A DNA stretch of 64,000 nt from Lacrimispora indolis DSM 755 (GCF_000526995.1 NZ_AZUI01000001.1:62001-126000); one strand, 5' to 3'. Shown: positions 17,573 through 26,809, numbered from the stretch's first letter. Notes: a model not told the origin generated them from the sequence alone. Numbers and translations: made by a program.

Positions 17573-18388
17573 TTACAGAATCCCCAGGAATGATAAAATA
17601 ATCGATAAAACAAATGTACTGATGATCAGGATAACGGGACTGGTTTTCTTTTTCACCAGCAAATAGTATAAAAAGAAGACATAGCCAAATGGCAGAATAT
17701 TGGGGAATATCTTATCTAAAAAGTCCGCCTGTAGTGAGACTGTTGTAAATTCATTTACAACAATTTCCGGTAATAGCGTAATATTTACATAGGATGCGAT
17801 CAATCCGCCGATCACGGTACAGCCCAGAACAGTAGCCGCTTTACCGATCAGCGTGGACGTTTCTTTGATCGTTATGATTGCTTTTGTTCCAAGATTATAT
17901 CCTAGATGGGTCCAGACGATCCGCAGCAGGAATACCATCAAATAAAAAGCAAAAAACAAAACCGGACCAAGGATACTGTTGTTCAGTGCCATAGAGGAAC
18001 AGATTCCGGCCATAATCGGCAGTATGGTAAACCAGAAGATCGCATCACCGATCCCGGCAAGAGGCGCAAACAAAGCAACTTTCAAACCTTTGATGGTGGC
18101 TCTGTCCTCTTTAGCCTCTTCCAGAGAGATGAGTAGTCCCATTAAAAATCCAACTAAGTTCGGATGGGTGTTAATAAACTCCAAATTATCCTGCATCGCT
18201 GCTGAAAGGCCCTCTTTGTCATCTTTATAGATCTTCTTTAAAAGCGGCAGCTGGGATACTAAAAAGCCGCCGGCCTGCATTCTTTCGTAGTTAAAACTGG
18301 CCTGCAAAAATGTTGAGAGAAGGCCTAGCTTTGTGATATCTTGTTTTGTTATAACTTTGCTGGAATTGTTATCAGATGCCATCTTCAT
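17573..18388 (-). CDS. PTS EIID component, mannose/sorbose family
   Basis: 271 residues. It shows the EIID signature order: SFNYERMQAGGF near residue 40, GLLISLEEAKE, LFAPLAGIGDAIFWFTILPI, and several C-terminal membrane helices. With EIIC it forms the membrane channel. The start overlaps the end of EIIC by 17 bp; translation may begin at M1 or at M3, which lies better placed behind GAGGAGG. Confidence 0.93.
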   Translation of the reverse strand: MKMASDNNSSKVITKQDITKLGLLSTFLQASFNYERMQAGGFLVSQLPLLKKIYKDDKEGLSAAMQDNLEFINTHPNLVGFLMGLLISLEEAKEDRATIKGLKVALFAPLAGIGDAIFWFTILPIMAGICSSMALNNSILGPVLFFAFYLMVFLLRIVWTHLGYNLGTKAIITIKETSTLIGKAATVLGCTVIGGLIASYVNITLLPEIVVNEFTTVSLQADFLDKIFPNILPFGYVFFLYYLLVKKKTSPVILIISTFVLSIILSFLGIL

Positions 18389-19160
18389 CGTCCTCCTCTA
18401 CTACACTTACAGTTTTCATCACGGCTTTACCTTTTTCAGTGTTATAAGTCATGAGTGCAAATGCCACACCGACAATCGCAACAGGCAATAAATTGGAGTA
18501 TGTAAGGAAACAGGAAATCACAAATCCAATTAACAGATAAGGCATAAATTCTCTTTTCAGCATTACCTTTAACAGCATAGCAAAACCAACGGCCGGTAAG
18601 ATGCCTCCTGCCACTTCAAATGCATGTGTCAGCCATTCCGGCATTGCTGTGACCAATGCTTTCATCGCATCCTGGGCGATATAAGCACTGAGGAATACAA
18701 CCAATGCATATAAAAATGTAATGATACAGGTACAGATAATATTAATCCTGACAATTTTATCCGTGTCCGCTTCTTCCGCTGCACGATCTGCACCTTTCAT
18801 AAACAATGAAAAACTGGAATAACAAAACAGGATCACATACTGCATTAAAAAGCTGAAGGGCAATGACAGCGCCATCGCAGCTGTTGCCTCAACCTTTGTC
18901 GTATAAGCCAGGACTACGGTCATAACTCCTGCTAAGATTGGGTTCGGAGGCTGTGTACCTCCGGCCGGCGTCAAGCCTGCAAATGCCAGTTCCGTGATAC
19001 CGCCAGCCATTAACCCCAGCTGCAGATCACCTAAAATAAAACCGGCAAGCGTACATACAATAATCGGCCTGAAGATGAAAAAGCTCTCCAGCCAAAAATC
19101 AATTCCTACAATTGCTGTCATTAGCGCAAGGCCAATCCCCTGGCCAAATGTAATCACCAT
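18372..19160 (-). CDS. PTS EIIC component, mannose/sorbose family
   Basis: 262 residues, highly hydrophobic, with the EIIC-Man/Sor pattern: DFWLESFFIFRPIIVCTLAG, LGDLQLGLMAGGITELAFAG and a GGTQPPNP loop. It forms the transport channel with EIID. Clear AGGAG-type ribosome site; 17 bp after EIIB. Confidence 0.93.
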   Translation of the reverse strand: MVITFGQGIGLALMTAIVGIDFWLESFFIFRPIIVCTLAGFILGDLQLGLMAGGITELAFAGLTPAGGTQPPNPILAGVMTVVLAYTTKVEATAAMALSLPFSFLMQYVILFCYSSFSLFMKGADRAAEEADTDKIVRINIICTCIITFLYALVVFLSAYIAQDAMKALVTAMPEWLTHAFEVAGGILPAVGFAMLLKVMLKREFMPYLLIGFVISCFLTYSNLLPVAIVGVAFALMTYNTEKGKAVMKTVSVVEEDDEDGI

Positions 19161-19177
19161 AATTATTTCCTCTCCTT

Positions 19178-19654
19178 CTACAGATTGATGGTTTGCTTTG
19201 GATCACCGGGTACATCCTGGATATAGAGGTTAACACCGGCATTTTTGATCGCAGCGAAACTTGCTATATCATCATCATTTACATAGACTTTTTTACTGAT
19301 CTGACGTTTTCCTTTTTCAAAGTGCATATTTCCAACATTCACTTCTTTAATCGGAACCCCACCTTCAATGAGCTGCTGCACCACCTGCGGTGTCTTGCAG
19401 ACAATGAAGATCTTCTGCTTTGCTGATGCTTTGCCAATGATCGCAATTGTTTTTGCGACTGTGAAAAAGCGGATACCAGCACCTGATGAATCTGCCGTCG
19501 CGGTCATCAGCTGTTGGGACAGCTCATTTTCTGATGATTCATCATCCGCAACGAGGATCAGATTTGCCCCCAGAGACATCGTCCATGTAACACCTACCTG
19601 CCCATGTACCAATCTGTTATCAATTCTTGTTAACAAAATGTTCGGTTCTCCCAT
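19178..19654 (-). CDS. PTS EIIB component, mannose/sorbose family
   Basis: 158 residues from the ATG at 19652-19654, which has GGGAGTG at the right distance; the longer in-frame start (19711) would add 19 residues not typical of the family and would overlap the operator dyad. The phosphorylated His is in RIDNRLVHGQVGVTW. First gene of the PTS operon, following a consensus-like promoter and inverted repeat. Confidence 0.92.
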   Translation of the reverse strand: MGEPNILLTRIDNRLVHGQVGVTWTMSLGANLILVADDESSENELSQQLMTATADSSGAGIRFFTVAKTIAIIGKASAKQKIFIVCKTPQVVQQLIEGGVPIKEVNVGNMHFEKGKRQISKKVYVNDDDIASFAAIKNAGVNLYIQDVPGDPKQTINL

Positions 19655-19708
19655 ATCTTCACTCCCATCCATGCGTTTTAGTGCACACATTAACTCTTTT
19701 AAACACTT

Positions 19709-19739
19709 CAAACAAATGCCGGCTTAAATAATTTGTTTG
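19709..19739. promoter_or_regulatory. Candidate operator of the PTS operon
   Basis: Perfect inverted repeat CAAACAAAT (19709-19717) / ATTTGTTTG (19731-19739) with a 13-nt spacer. It lies just downstream of the -10 at the expected transcription start, where binding would block initiation or elongation. The GntR/UTRA protein encoded upstream is the obvious candidate. Confidence 0.55.
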
Positions 19740-19746
19740 TACCGTC

Positions 19747-19775
19747 ATATTATCCTATTTTAATTTATTTTTCAA
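19747..19775 (-). promoter_or_regulatory. Sigma-A promoter of the PTS operon
   Basis: On the minus strand TTGAAA (19770-19775) and TAATAT (19747-19752) are separated by 17 bp. It is the only good match in the 192-bp gap before the EIIB gene. Confidence 0.65.
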
Positions 19776-19823
19776 CAAATAATCTAAATAAAGCCCAATA
19801 TATAGATTGGTACTAACTAAAAA

Positions 19824-19866
19824 CAGGCAACTTGCACAATCAACATTTGATTATGCAAGCCGCCTG
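19824..19866 (-). terminator. Intrinsic terminator after the GntR/UTRA gene
   Basis: On the minus strand CAGGC-GG-CTTGCA-T-AATCA pairs with TGATT-G-TGCAAG-TT-GCCTG (19824-19866), followed by TTTTTAG. It isolates the regulator from the PTS operon downstream. Confidence 0.75.
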
Positions 19867-19903
19867 CTAAGGCTCATATATTTTTTTCCTTAAACCCCTG
19901 GAT

Positions 19904-20617
19904 CTATAGTGTTAAATTTACCGTAAATGAGTATTTATCTCCCCGTACAATGGAAAGAGTATATTCGATAATGGAGTGATTTTCATAGCTGAAACGCTCA
20001 AGGAACATACAGGGTGTTGTCGTAGGAATATTAAGCAAATCCCGTTCCCTGGCATTGGGATTGACCGGACGAAAAGATTCAACGGCTCTGTCCATGTGAA
20101 ATCCATAGGTATTTCTTAAATACTCATAGAGAGAACCACGGTTCTCCAAAAATGAGATATCGATAGTGTGAAATCTTTCCAGGGGCAGATATGTTGTCTC
20201 CAACATCAGCGGATATTCTTTCGCTGAACGCAGGCGCACAAGTTTGTGGAACATCGTCCCCTGGGGGTATGCTAATTTTTTCGCCAGGGCATGGTCAATC
20301 CGGATCAATTCATATTCGACAATGTGGTTATAGATAACAATATTGGAATTTTTAAGTTCATTTGTAAAAGAATAAAATTTTGTCAACGGCTGCTCAAACA
20401 CTTGCGGCCTGACAAATGAACCATTATTGGGAAGCGTGTAGACATATCCATCTGCCTTTAATTTTTCCAGGGCCCGACGGACTGTAGCCCGGCTGACATG
20501 ATACTTTTCACATATCACCCGCTCGGCAGGCAATGGTGAATTTTCATCATACTCAAAAGATCGAATCCCATCCAGGATCTTTTGGTACACATGTAAATAA
20601 AGTGCATCTGACTGCAT
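19904..20617 (-). CDS. GntR/HutC-family regulator with UTRA domain
   Basis: 237 residues. The winged helix-turn-helix (about 1-70) carries SPLPAERVICEKYHVSRATVRRALEKL. The UTRA effector domain (about 80-235) has RLRSAKEYPLMLETTYLPLERF and ends in the typical IVRGDKYSFTVNLTL strand pattern. UTRA domains bind phosphorylated sugars or amino sugars, fitting control of the adjoining PTS operon by its phospho-substrate. Confidence 0.92.
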   Translation of the reverse strand: MQSDALYLHVYQKILDGIRSFEYDENSPLPAERVICEKYHVSRATVRRALEKLKADGYVYTLPNNGSFVRPQVFEQPLTKFYSFTNELKNSNIVIYNHIVEYELIRIDHALAKKLAYPQGTMFHKLVRLRSAKEYPLMLETTYLPLERFHTIDISFLENRGSLYEYLRNTYGFHMDRAVESFRPVNPNARERDLLNIPTTTPCMFLERFSYENHSIIEYTLSIVRGDKYSFTVNLTL

Positions 20618-20824
20618 AGTTTACCCCCTCTTAAATCAACTGAGTATCTATAGCACAACGTTCACCGGTGGCCTTAGTTTGATGAAATACCTGACACTCT
20701 TTACAGAATACCATGATTTTCAGACTGATGCAATTTAATTTTCCCTGATAAAAAGTAATCATAGAGTATCCGGTAACTTTTTCCAACTACTGCAGCACCT
20801 GAAGTACTGCACCAGTAGACTAAC

Positions 20825-20856
20825 AAAAGGCATGACAGTTCCGTGCCACGCCTTTT
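20825..20856 (-). terminator. Intrinsic terminator of the Liv-5-oxoprolinase operon
   Basis: On the minus strand AAAAGGCGTG (20847-20856) pairs (one G-U) with CATGCCTTTT (20825-20834), followed by GTTA. It lies 10 bp after the pxpA stop. A related element occurs at 13010-13047. Confidence 0.7.
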
Positions 20857-20865
20857 TATTGACCA

Positions 20866-21621
20866 CTAAAAACCTTTCACCTCAATTCCCGCTTGCAAAA
20901 GGCCTTCCCTTATCTTTTTCACAAATTCCAAAGCCTTTACTCCATCTCCGTGAACGCAGACAGAATCCGCCTCAATGGAAATGGTACTTCCGTCAATGGA
21001 CTCCACGACACCTTCCTTTGCCATTCGGATCACCCGTCTCACCGCCAGATCCTCATCTTCGATTAACGCACCTTCCCTGCTCCGTGGAACCAGGCTTCCG
21101 TCACTTTGATAGGCACGGTCCGCAAATACCTCACTGGCAGCTAACAGTCCTGTATCTTTTGCAGCCCGGAGCATTTCACTGCCGCTGAGAGCCAGAAGGA
21201 TCAGGCTGTTATCCACTTCTTTTACTGCCTGGCAAATGGCTTTTGCCAGCTCATAATCTTTTGCAGCCATATTGTACAATGCTCCGTGAGGCTTTAAATG
21301 ACAGAGCCTGATCCCGGCCCCGTTGCAAAAAGCCTTTAAGGCGCCGATCTGATACATGACACTGGCTTTTACTTCCTTTGGGGAAAGGCTCATGTTTCTT
21401 CTTCCGAACCCCACCAGATCAGGGAATCCAGGATGGGCTCCTGCCCTCACTCCGTACTTTTTACATAAAGCCACCGTCTTTTCCATTACCAGAGGATCTC
21501 CTCCATGGAAACCGCAGGCAATGTTGGCTGATGTCACATAGGGCAGCACCTCTTCATCCAGCCCCATTTTATACGCACCAAAACTTTCTCCCAAATCACA
21601 ATTCAAATCAATGACCGGCAT
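20866..21621 (-). CDS. pxpA: 5-oxoprolinase subunit PxpA (LamB/YcsF family)
   Basis: 251 residues, normal for the family. Signature blocks: [17 protein letters not shown] at the N-terminus, [55 protein letters not shown] and VCVHGD. With PxpB and PxpC it forms the ATP-dependent prokaryotic 5-oxoprolinase, which opens 5-oxo-proline to glutamate. Last gene of the 12-gene operon. Confidence 0.95.
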   Translation of the reverse strand: MPVIDLNCDLGESFGAYKMGLDEEVLPYVTSANIACGFHGGDPLVMEKTVALCKKYGVRAGAHPGFPDLVGFGRRNMSLSPKEVKASVMYQIGALKAFCNGAGIRLCHLKPHGALYNMAAKDYELAKAICQAVKEVDNSLILLALSGSEMLRAAKDTGLLAASEVFADRAYQSDGSLVPRSREGALIEDEDLAVRRVIRMAKEGVVESIDGSTISIEADSVCVHGDGVKALEFVKKIREGLLQAGIEVKGF

Positions 21622-21631
21622 ATTCTCACCT

Positions 21632-22441
21632 CTAATTTTTTAATTCCGCATTTTTCAGATCCGTAATAAACATGTGCCCCGGGGCGTGGGTGATCACAAA
21701 CGGGGGTCTGCTGTTCATGACCACTGCCTGTGGTGTTACCCCACAGGGCCAGAAAACAGGCACCTCTCCATCATATATGGTCACCGGGTCGCCAAAATCC
21801 GGTTTGTTAATATCTTTTATGCCAAGGACTTCGGGATAACCGATGTGAACAGGCGCCCCATGGACTCTTGGCATGGAGGCGGTAATGGCAACAGCTCCGG
21901 AAACTTTACGGTGGGGAATTGGCCTCATGCTTACTACCATGGTGCCGGAAAACACGCCTGCCGGTGTGCAGGGAATGTTGGTATGGAACATGGGAACATT
22001 CACTCCCTCATCAATCTGTCTCACCGGTATTCCTGCCTCTAAAAGTGCTGTTTCAAAAGAAAAACTGCAGCCAATGAGAAAGCTTACCAGCTTTCCCCTG
22101 GTTCTTTGATACTCCTCAAACAATTCTGATACATCGGTGTATTCACCGGTGCACACGCCGTATTCATACAGCCGGTATCTGGGAATGTCCCTTGTGATAT
22201 CGCTCTCTTCTGCTGTCAGGGGAAAACTCCTGCTTCCTGCATCTGATACTTCCAGAAGGGGGCAGGCTTTGGGATTCCTCTGGCAGAACAAAAGAAAATC
22301 CCAGGCCAGTTCTTCAGGAAGAATCACCAGATTTCCCTGGGCATAACCGCCGCACATTCCGGTGGTTGGCTCCTGGATCACGCCCTGCCTGATCAGACGG
22401 CGGACTTCTTTTGGTTCCCTGTCTTTGTATTCAAGTCCCAT
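21632..22441 (-). CDS. DUF1445 family putative hydro-lyase / D-glutamate-cyclase-like protein
   Basis: 269 residues, matching the DUF1445 family: [63 protein letters not shown] and [11 protein letters not shown]. The family is usually labelled 'putative hydro-lyase'. A related module is part of the mammalian mitochondrial D-glutamate cyclase, whose other part is DUF4392. Here the two modules are separate genes with pxpB and pxpC between them. A role in making or consuming 5-oxo-proline is inferred from context. Confidence 0.88.
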   Translation of the reverse strand: MGLEYKDREPKEVRRLIRQGVIQEPTTGMCGGYAQGNLVILPEELAWDFLLFCQRNPKACPLLEVSDAGSRSFPLTAEESDITRDIPRYRLYEYGVCTGEYTDVSELFEEYQRTRGKLVSFLIGCSFSFETALLEAGIPVRQIDEGVNVPMFHTNIPCTPAGVFSGTMVVSMRPIPHRKVSGAVAITASMPRVHGAPVHIGYPEVLGIKDINKPDFGDPVTIYDGEVPVFWPCGVTPQAVVMNSRPPFVITHAPGHMFITDLKNAELKN

Positions 22442-22472
22442 GTTATTTCCTTCTTTCCTGTCTTATGGCAGC

Positions 22473-23501
22473 TTACCGGTAAACAGCGTTCATAAGCCGT
22501 TCCTTTAATTGATTCAGCTTTTCATTTTCCCTCCGGCAGATTGCCACAGCCTCACCTGGGGTCACATATTGGAATGCCACCGATTCTCCTGGCTTTAGCT
22601 GTGCCAGTGCAGGGATATCCGTGCTGATCACTGTGGCAATTTTTGCATATCCTCCGGTGGTCTGATGGTCTGCCATCATAACCATGGGAAGTCCAGAAGA
22701 TGAGATCTGAACCGAGCCTTCTGCAATCCCATCGGATATGATATCAGCCCCCTTCTTCATTTCTATGGCTTCTCCCTCCAGCCTGCAGGCCATGCGGTCG
22801 CAGTCCCGGCTTAAGCGGAAAGAGCTCCTGACCAGGGTGCTAAGTCCCAGCTTTGTAAAGGCGTCCTCCTGAGGGCCTGCTACTGCACGCAAAAGAACCA
22901 TACGGTCATTTCCGTAAAAGCGGTAAGGCGTTGATGAACGGCGCAGCCATGGTTCCTCTTCTCCCAGGGCTGCCAGCTTCTCATTTCTTTTTAATTTCTT
23001 TCTTATTTTCTTAAACTTCCCGCGGCTTTTTTCTGACTCCAGGCGGTCCCCTTCAAGGAGCGCCCTTCCCTCTAAGCCTCCCATTCGGCATTTTAAATTG
23101 GTGGAACGGCTTCCCATGACAACAGGAACCTGGATTCCTCCATAAACCGCCAGGTAGGTCCGAAGGCCGGAGACCGCAAAGTCCATAGTCAGAATATCTC
23201 CTGTCCGAACCAGAACCGGGGAGAACATGGGAACCGGGTTTCCGTTTACACAGGGTTTCATATCCCCTCCGGCAAGAGCAATGATCTCATCAGAGGTGAA
23301 GCGGATCTCTCCGCCCTTTAATGTGAATTCCAGAACTGCTGATGTTTCCGGTTCTTCAAAGTTTCCGGCCAGGAGATTGGCAAGCTTCATGGAATACTTA
23401 TCACAGGCTCCGCTTTCCTGGAACCCCTGGCTTAAAAAGCCTCTTCTCCCTTTATCCTGAACCGTAGATAAGGCTCCCGGACGCAAGATTTCTAATCCCA
23501 C
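22473..23501 (-). CDS. pxpC: 5-oxoprolinase subunit PxpC (KipA/biotin-dependent carboxyltransferase-like)
   Basis: 342 residues. It begins LEILRPGALSTVQDKGRRGF with LSQGFQESGACDKYSMKLAN, the canonical start of the family, and contains YLAVYGGIQVPVVMGSRSTN and MMADHQTTGGYAKIATV. It forms the catalytic heteromer with PxpB and PxpA. Four bases separate it from pxpB. Confidence 0.95.
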   Translation of the reverse strand: MGLEILRPGALSTVQDKGRRGFLSQGFQESGACDKYSMKLANLLAGNFEEPETSAVLEFTLKGGEIRFTSDEIIALAGGDMKPCVNGNPVPMFSPVLVRTGDILTMDFAVSGLRTYLAVYGGIQVPVVMGSRSTNLKCRMGGLEGRALLEGDRLESEKSRGKFKKIRKKLKRNEKLAALGEEEPWLRRSSTPYRFYGNDRMVLLRAVAGPQEDAFTKLGLSTLVRSSFRLSRDCDRMACRLEGEAIEMKKGADIISDGIAEGSVQISSSGLPMVMMADHQTTGGYAKIATVISTDIPALAQLKPGESVAFQYVTPGEAVAICRRENEKLNQLKERLMNAVYR

Positions 23502-23505
23502 TGCG

Positions 23506-24195
23506 TCACCCCTTTTCCTGTTTTCTGCTTATTTCTTCAAATTCTTCCTGACTGATGGGCACAAAGCGAATGGAATCCCCCGCTTCATAAAGAGGTCTTC
23601 CCGCCTGCTCCGGCTTAAAAAGGCGGTAAGGCGTACGTCCGATCAATTGCCAGCCTCCCGGAGAATCCATGGGATAGATTCCCGTCTGCTCTCCTCCGAT
23701 TCCAACGCTTCCCGCCGGAATCCTGGTTCTGGGTGTCTTTAACCGGGGAGTGACAATGCTTTCATCCATTCCGCCAAGATAGGGGAATCCAGGTAAAAAG
23801 CCCAGCATATAAATACGGTAATCCCTGCCCGAGTGAACCCGGATCACCTCGTCCTCTGTCAAGTTTCCATGGGCTGCAACAAAAGGAAGATCCGGTCCAA
23901 AGCTGCCTCCGTAACAAACCGGAATTTCCACCAGCTTTCCGCCTGTCCCTGTTTTGCCTTCCAGAGATTCTGACAGTTTTAAAAGAACCTTTGATACAGC
24001 GTCAAAATCCGTTTTCAGAGGATCATAGAAAACAAGTACAGAACAAAAAGCAGGTACTGTCTCAAGAATCCCTTGGGGCGAAAGCTCACTGATTTTCCGG
24101 TTTAATTCCATTACCTTTGAATTTACTGACTCATTGATGGAATCACCCAGCTCCGCCAGAACACCGCAGTCACCAACAGCCTTTATTTGAACCAT
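23506..24195 (-). CDS. pxpB: 5-oxoprolinase subunit PxpB (KipI family)
   Basis: 229 residues. Family markers: AVGDCGVLAELGD, VEIPVCYGG, YMLGFLPGFPYLGG, PRTRIPAGSVGIGG and GGWQLIGRTPYRLF. It overlaps the end of the DUF4392 gene by 13 bp, indicating translational coupling. Normal length. Confidence 0.95.
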   Translation of the reverse strand: MVQIKAVGDCGVLAELGDSINESVNSKVMELNRKISELSPQGILETVPAFCSVLVFYDPLKTDFDAVSKVLLKLSESLEGKTGTGGKLVEIPVCYGGSFGPDLPFVAAHGNLTEDEVIRVHSGRDYRIYMLGFLPGFPYLGGMDESIVTPRLKTPRTRIPAGSVGIGGEQTGIYPMDSPGGWQLIGRTPYRLFKPEQAGRPLYEAGDSIRFVPISQEEFEEISRKQEKG

Positions 24196-25274
24196 GGTCC
24201 ATCTCCTTCTTCAAAAAACCCCTTTTTCAGTACAGAGCCAAACCAGTGATCGGAATTATGGGAATACCGCACCGCATAAGCCGTACACTGGCGCATCAGG
24301 CTGACAATTCCCGTATTCAGCCGGATGTTGAACCCATCAATTCCAGGAATCAGAGATCCGGTCATATCAATCAATCCGGTTCTTGACGCCACTCTCATCA
24401 GCTCTGCTTCCATTTCTTCCCTGTGGAGAATTTCCATGTCCCGCTTTAAATATGCCAGAGCCGCGATCAAACCGTAGCAGCCCCAGTCAGAACAGGTTGC
24501 CGTAATCACATGGTCCGCTCTGCTGGCTGCCAGAATTCCGCCTCCGCAGCCGCACACGCATTCTCCGGAAGCAGCAAAGGGTATGTATTTTTTAATATGG
24601 TCTGCAATTGCCCCCATACCGATTTCATTGCCCAGATCACCGATGGCAATATTTAAGACTCCCTTTTTCCGGAGTATTTCCCATAGCACATCTGTTTTCG
24701 CTTCCAGTTCCGTTACATTGTTTCCGGCTGCATTGTGATACACACCGTTTTCATTGGAACCTGGGGCCTCCACAGAAATTACTGCTCCGGGAAGTCCTTC
24801 CTTTATCAGCCATTCTGCTTCAATTTCCGCCCTGTCCGGATTTTTTGTAAAGGCCATCACTCCCATGCTGAGAGGAAGCTCTCTTACAGTCCCTATATCC
24901 TGGTAAATATGAAGGCCTACCACGCCGGCACACTTTTTTACGGATTTCACACAGTCCTCCGGGCAGATGATGACAGGCTTTGCCCCAAAAGCCATAACCA
25001 GAGCCCGTGCCAGAAGCATAGAACTGACCATTCCATCCATTTCCGGCTTCTTATGAGGCAGCAGTACAAATCCTGTCAGAATATAAACCAGATCATTTTC
25101 CTTTACCGTTTCACACAGTTTTTCCGCCGCTCTCATGGTGAGAGGCTCCCCCATCTGCTCCCGGCTCCCTGCATAAAGAATCCGGCACACCCCATAACCT
25201 CTTGGATCTAAATTCATAAGAGCATCCAGGTTTTCTCCCACATTTCTCTTTTCCAGTCCGCCTCTGTCCATCAT
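24183..25274 (-). CDS. DUF4392 protein, D-glutamate-cyclase-like
   Basis: 363 residues. The family block IAIGDLGNEIGMGAIADHI is clear near residue 220, followed by a Cys/Gly-rich segment (GECVCGCGGG) and TCSDWGCYG. DUF4392 is the C-terminal part of the mammalian D-glutamate cyclase that forms 5-oxo-D-proline from D-glutamate (established for the mammalian protein; inferred here). It sits between a D-amino-acid-transaminase-like enzyme and the PxpBC genes, exactly where a glutamate-to-5-oxoproline step would fit. Both ends lie very close to its neighbours (6-bp gap and 13-bp overlap). Confidence 0.88.
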   Translation of the reverse strand: MMDRGGLEKRNVGENLDALMNLDPRGYGVCRILYAGSREQMGEPLTMRAAEKLCETVKENDLVYILTGFVLLPHKKPEMDGMVSSMLLARALVMAFGAKPVIICPEDCVKSVKKCAGVVGLHIYQDIGTVRELPLSMGVMAFTKNPDRAEIEAEWLIKEGLPGAVISVEAPGSNENGVYHNAAGNNVTELEAKTDVLWEILRKKGVLNIAIGDLGNEIGMGAIADHIKKYIPFAASGECVCGCGGGILAASRADHVITATCSDWGCYGLIAALAYLKRDMEILHREEMEAELMRVASRTGLIDMTGSLIPGIDGFNIRLNTGIVSLMRQCTAYAVRYSHNSDHWFGSVLKKGFFEEGDGPWFK

Positions 25275-25280
25275 TCACTC

Positions 25281-26138
25281 CTAATCAAATATGCTCTTTC
25301 TGCCTGTATACTCTAAATATTCTTCCAAAACAGCATCCTGAATCTTCTTTAAGGTTTCCGGATCTTTTCCTCCCACAGGCTTTCCGTCAATGAAGCCAGC
25401 ATGAAGGCAGAAATTGGATGAAGAGGTCACGATGACCTCATCGGCAGCCATCAGTTCTTCCAGGGTAAAAGCCCGCTCCAGCACCTGGATCCCAAGCCTG
25501 TAGCAGGCCTGAATCATATGAGTCTTTGCAATCCCCCGAAGGATCAGATTATCGTTGGGATGGGAAAGAAAAGTTCCGTTCTTTAAAATGGAAACATTGC
25601 TGTGGGCGCATTCTGTAACCACATCCCCTCTGTGTAAAACAGTTTCCGCTGCTCCCGCTTTTAAAGCTTCCTGAGAAGCAATCACAGACGGGAGAAGATT
25701 TAATGTCTTGATATTGCAGTGGAAAAACCTGGTATCTTCCTTTGTTATCAGGCGGATGGCCACGTTTGGATCCTTCAGCTTATTAGGTCTTATCATGACC
25801 CATAGCTTTCCAAGCATTGCCTCATCGTAGATATGATCCCTGGGAGCAGTCCCTCTTGTCACCTGCCAGTACACAAAATGAGTATCCCCTTCCACCATGG
25901 AAAGAAGCTCGGTGAGAAGATTTCCAAGCTCCTCTTTTTCCATGGGAATCTTAATATCCAGGGCTTTGGCACTGGAATAAAAACGGTCCAGATGATCCTT
26001 TAAAAGATATACTTTGTGATTCCCCCCAACGGTGGCATCATAAACTCCATCTCCAAAAAAATGAACCCGGTCCTGAAAGGGAACCATCAATTCTTCAGGG
26101 GTTCCGATCCTTCCATCATAATAAGCAAGCTCTTTCAT
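25281..26138 (-). CDS. Class IV aminotransferase, D-amino-acid transaminase-like
   Basis: 285 residues from the ATG at 26136-26138, which follows AAAAGGAG and overlaps the preceding stop as ATGA; a longer in-frame start adds 34 residues unlike the family. Fold-type IV features: FGDGVYDATVGGN near 28-39, HLDRFYSSA, WQVTRGTAPRDH, the Schiff-base lysine K144 in CNIKTLNLLP, TECAHSNVSI and LILRGIAKTHM. The RGxAPR and CDIKSLNLL-type blocks resemble bacterial D-amino-acid transaminase more than branched-chain transaminase. It would produce or use D-glutamate with 2-oxoglutarate. Confidence 0.85.
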   Translation of the reverse strand: MKELAYYDGRIGTPEELMVPFQDRVHFFGDGVYDATVGGNHKVYLLKDHLDRFYSSAKALDIKIPMEKEELGNLLTELLSMVEGDTHFVYWQVTRGTAPRDHIYDEAMLGKLWVMIRPNKLKDPNVAIRLITKEDTRFFHCNIKTLNLLPSVIASQEALKAGAAETVLHRGDVVTECAHSNVSILKNGTFLSHPNDNLILRGIAKTHMIQACYRLGIQVLERAFTLEELMAADEVIVTSSSNFCLHAGFIDGKPVGGKDPETLKKIQDAVLEEYLEYTGRKSIFD

Positions 26139-26797
26139 AATATCTCCTTTTCCTTGGCTCTGATCCCAAATTTCAGCTCCACGTATTTCTTTATTAATTC
26201 CACGCAATGATCCAGCCCCAGACTTTCCGTATCCAGGCAAAGATCATAATTTTCAGGATTCTTCCACAGCCTTCCGGTATGGTACACGTAATAGGAATTC
26301 CTGTATTTATCCAGTCTGTCTATATACTTTGCAGCCTCCGGCTGGGATATTCCCTGCCGCTCCATTTCTCTTTTTAAGCGGAATTCATAGGGGGCATCTA
26401 AGTACACGGACACTACATTGGGTTCATCCTTTAAGACAAAATCCGCCGCCCGGCCAATGCATACATAGGATTCGTGATGAAGAAGCTCCTGCAAAACCTT
26501 TGCCTGGTAATTAAAAAGGTTCTGATCTGATAAAAAATTACCGCTTTCCTTTGGAATGACTTCACCGTTATAGACTCTTTTTGAGGCACGGTATAAAAAG
26601 GTCTTTTTCGTGTTTTCATCTGCATTTGCAAATATCGCCTCATTGATCCCGCTGTCTTCCGATGCCAGACGCAGCAGTTTTCTGTCATAGACATCGATCC
26701 CGTAATCAGCCGCCAGTTTTTTCCCTATATAGCTTCCGCCTCCGCTCCCGCAGGTACGGGTAATGGCAATGGCAAAATACTTTTTATTCTCATCCAT
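26135..26797 (-). CDS. Cytidylate kinase-like protein
   Basis: 220 residues. It has a P-loop-type start AITRTCGSGGGSYIGKKLAADYG and a YDRKLLRLASEDSG block typical of the 'cytidylate kinase-like' family, with VCIGRAADFVL and DAPYEFRLKREMERQG further on. The Walker A motif has Gly-Gly-Gly-Ser rather than Gly-Lys-Ser/Thr. Such proteins recur in Lachnospiraceae operons of transport and metabolism, but their substrate is not known to me. It is coupled to the aminotransferase by a 4-bp overlap. Confidence 0.82.
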   Translation of the reverse strand: MDENKKYFAIAITRTCGSGGGSYIGKKLAADYGIDVYDRKLLRLASEDSGINEAIFANADENTKKTFLYRASKRVYNGEVIPKESGNFLSDQNLFNYQAKVLQELLHHESYVCIGRAADFVLKDEPNVVSVYLDAPYEFRLKREMERQGISQPEAAKYIDRLDKYRNSYYVYHTGRLWKNPENYDLCLDTESLGLDHCVELIKKYVELKFGIRAKEKEIL

Positions 26798-26809
26798 AGT
26801 CGTACCCTC

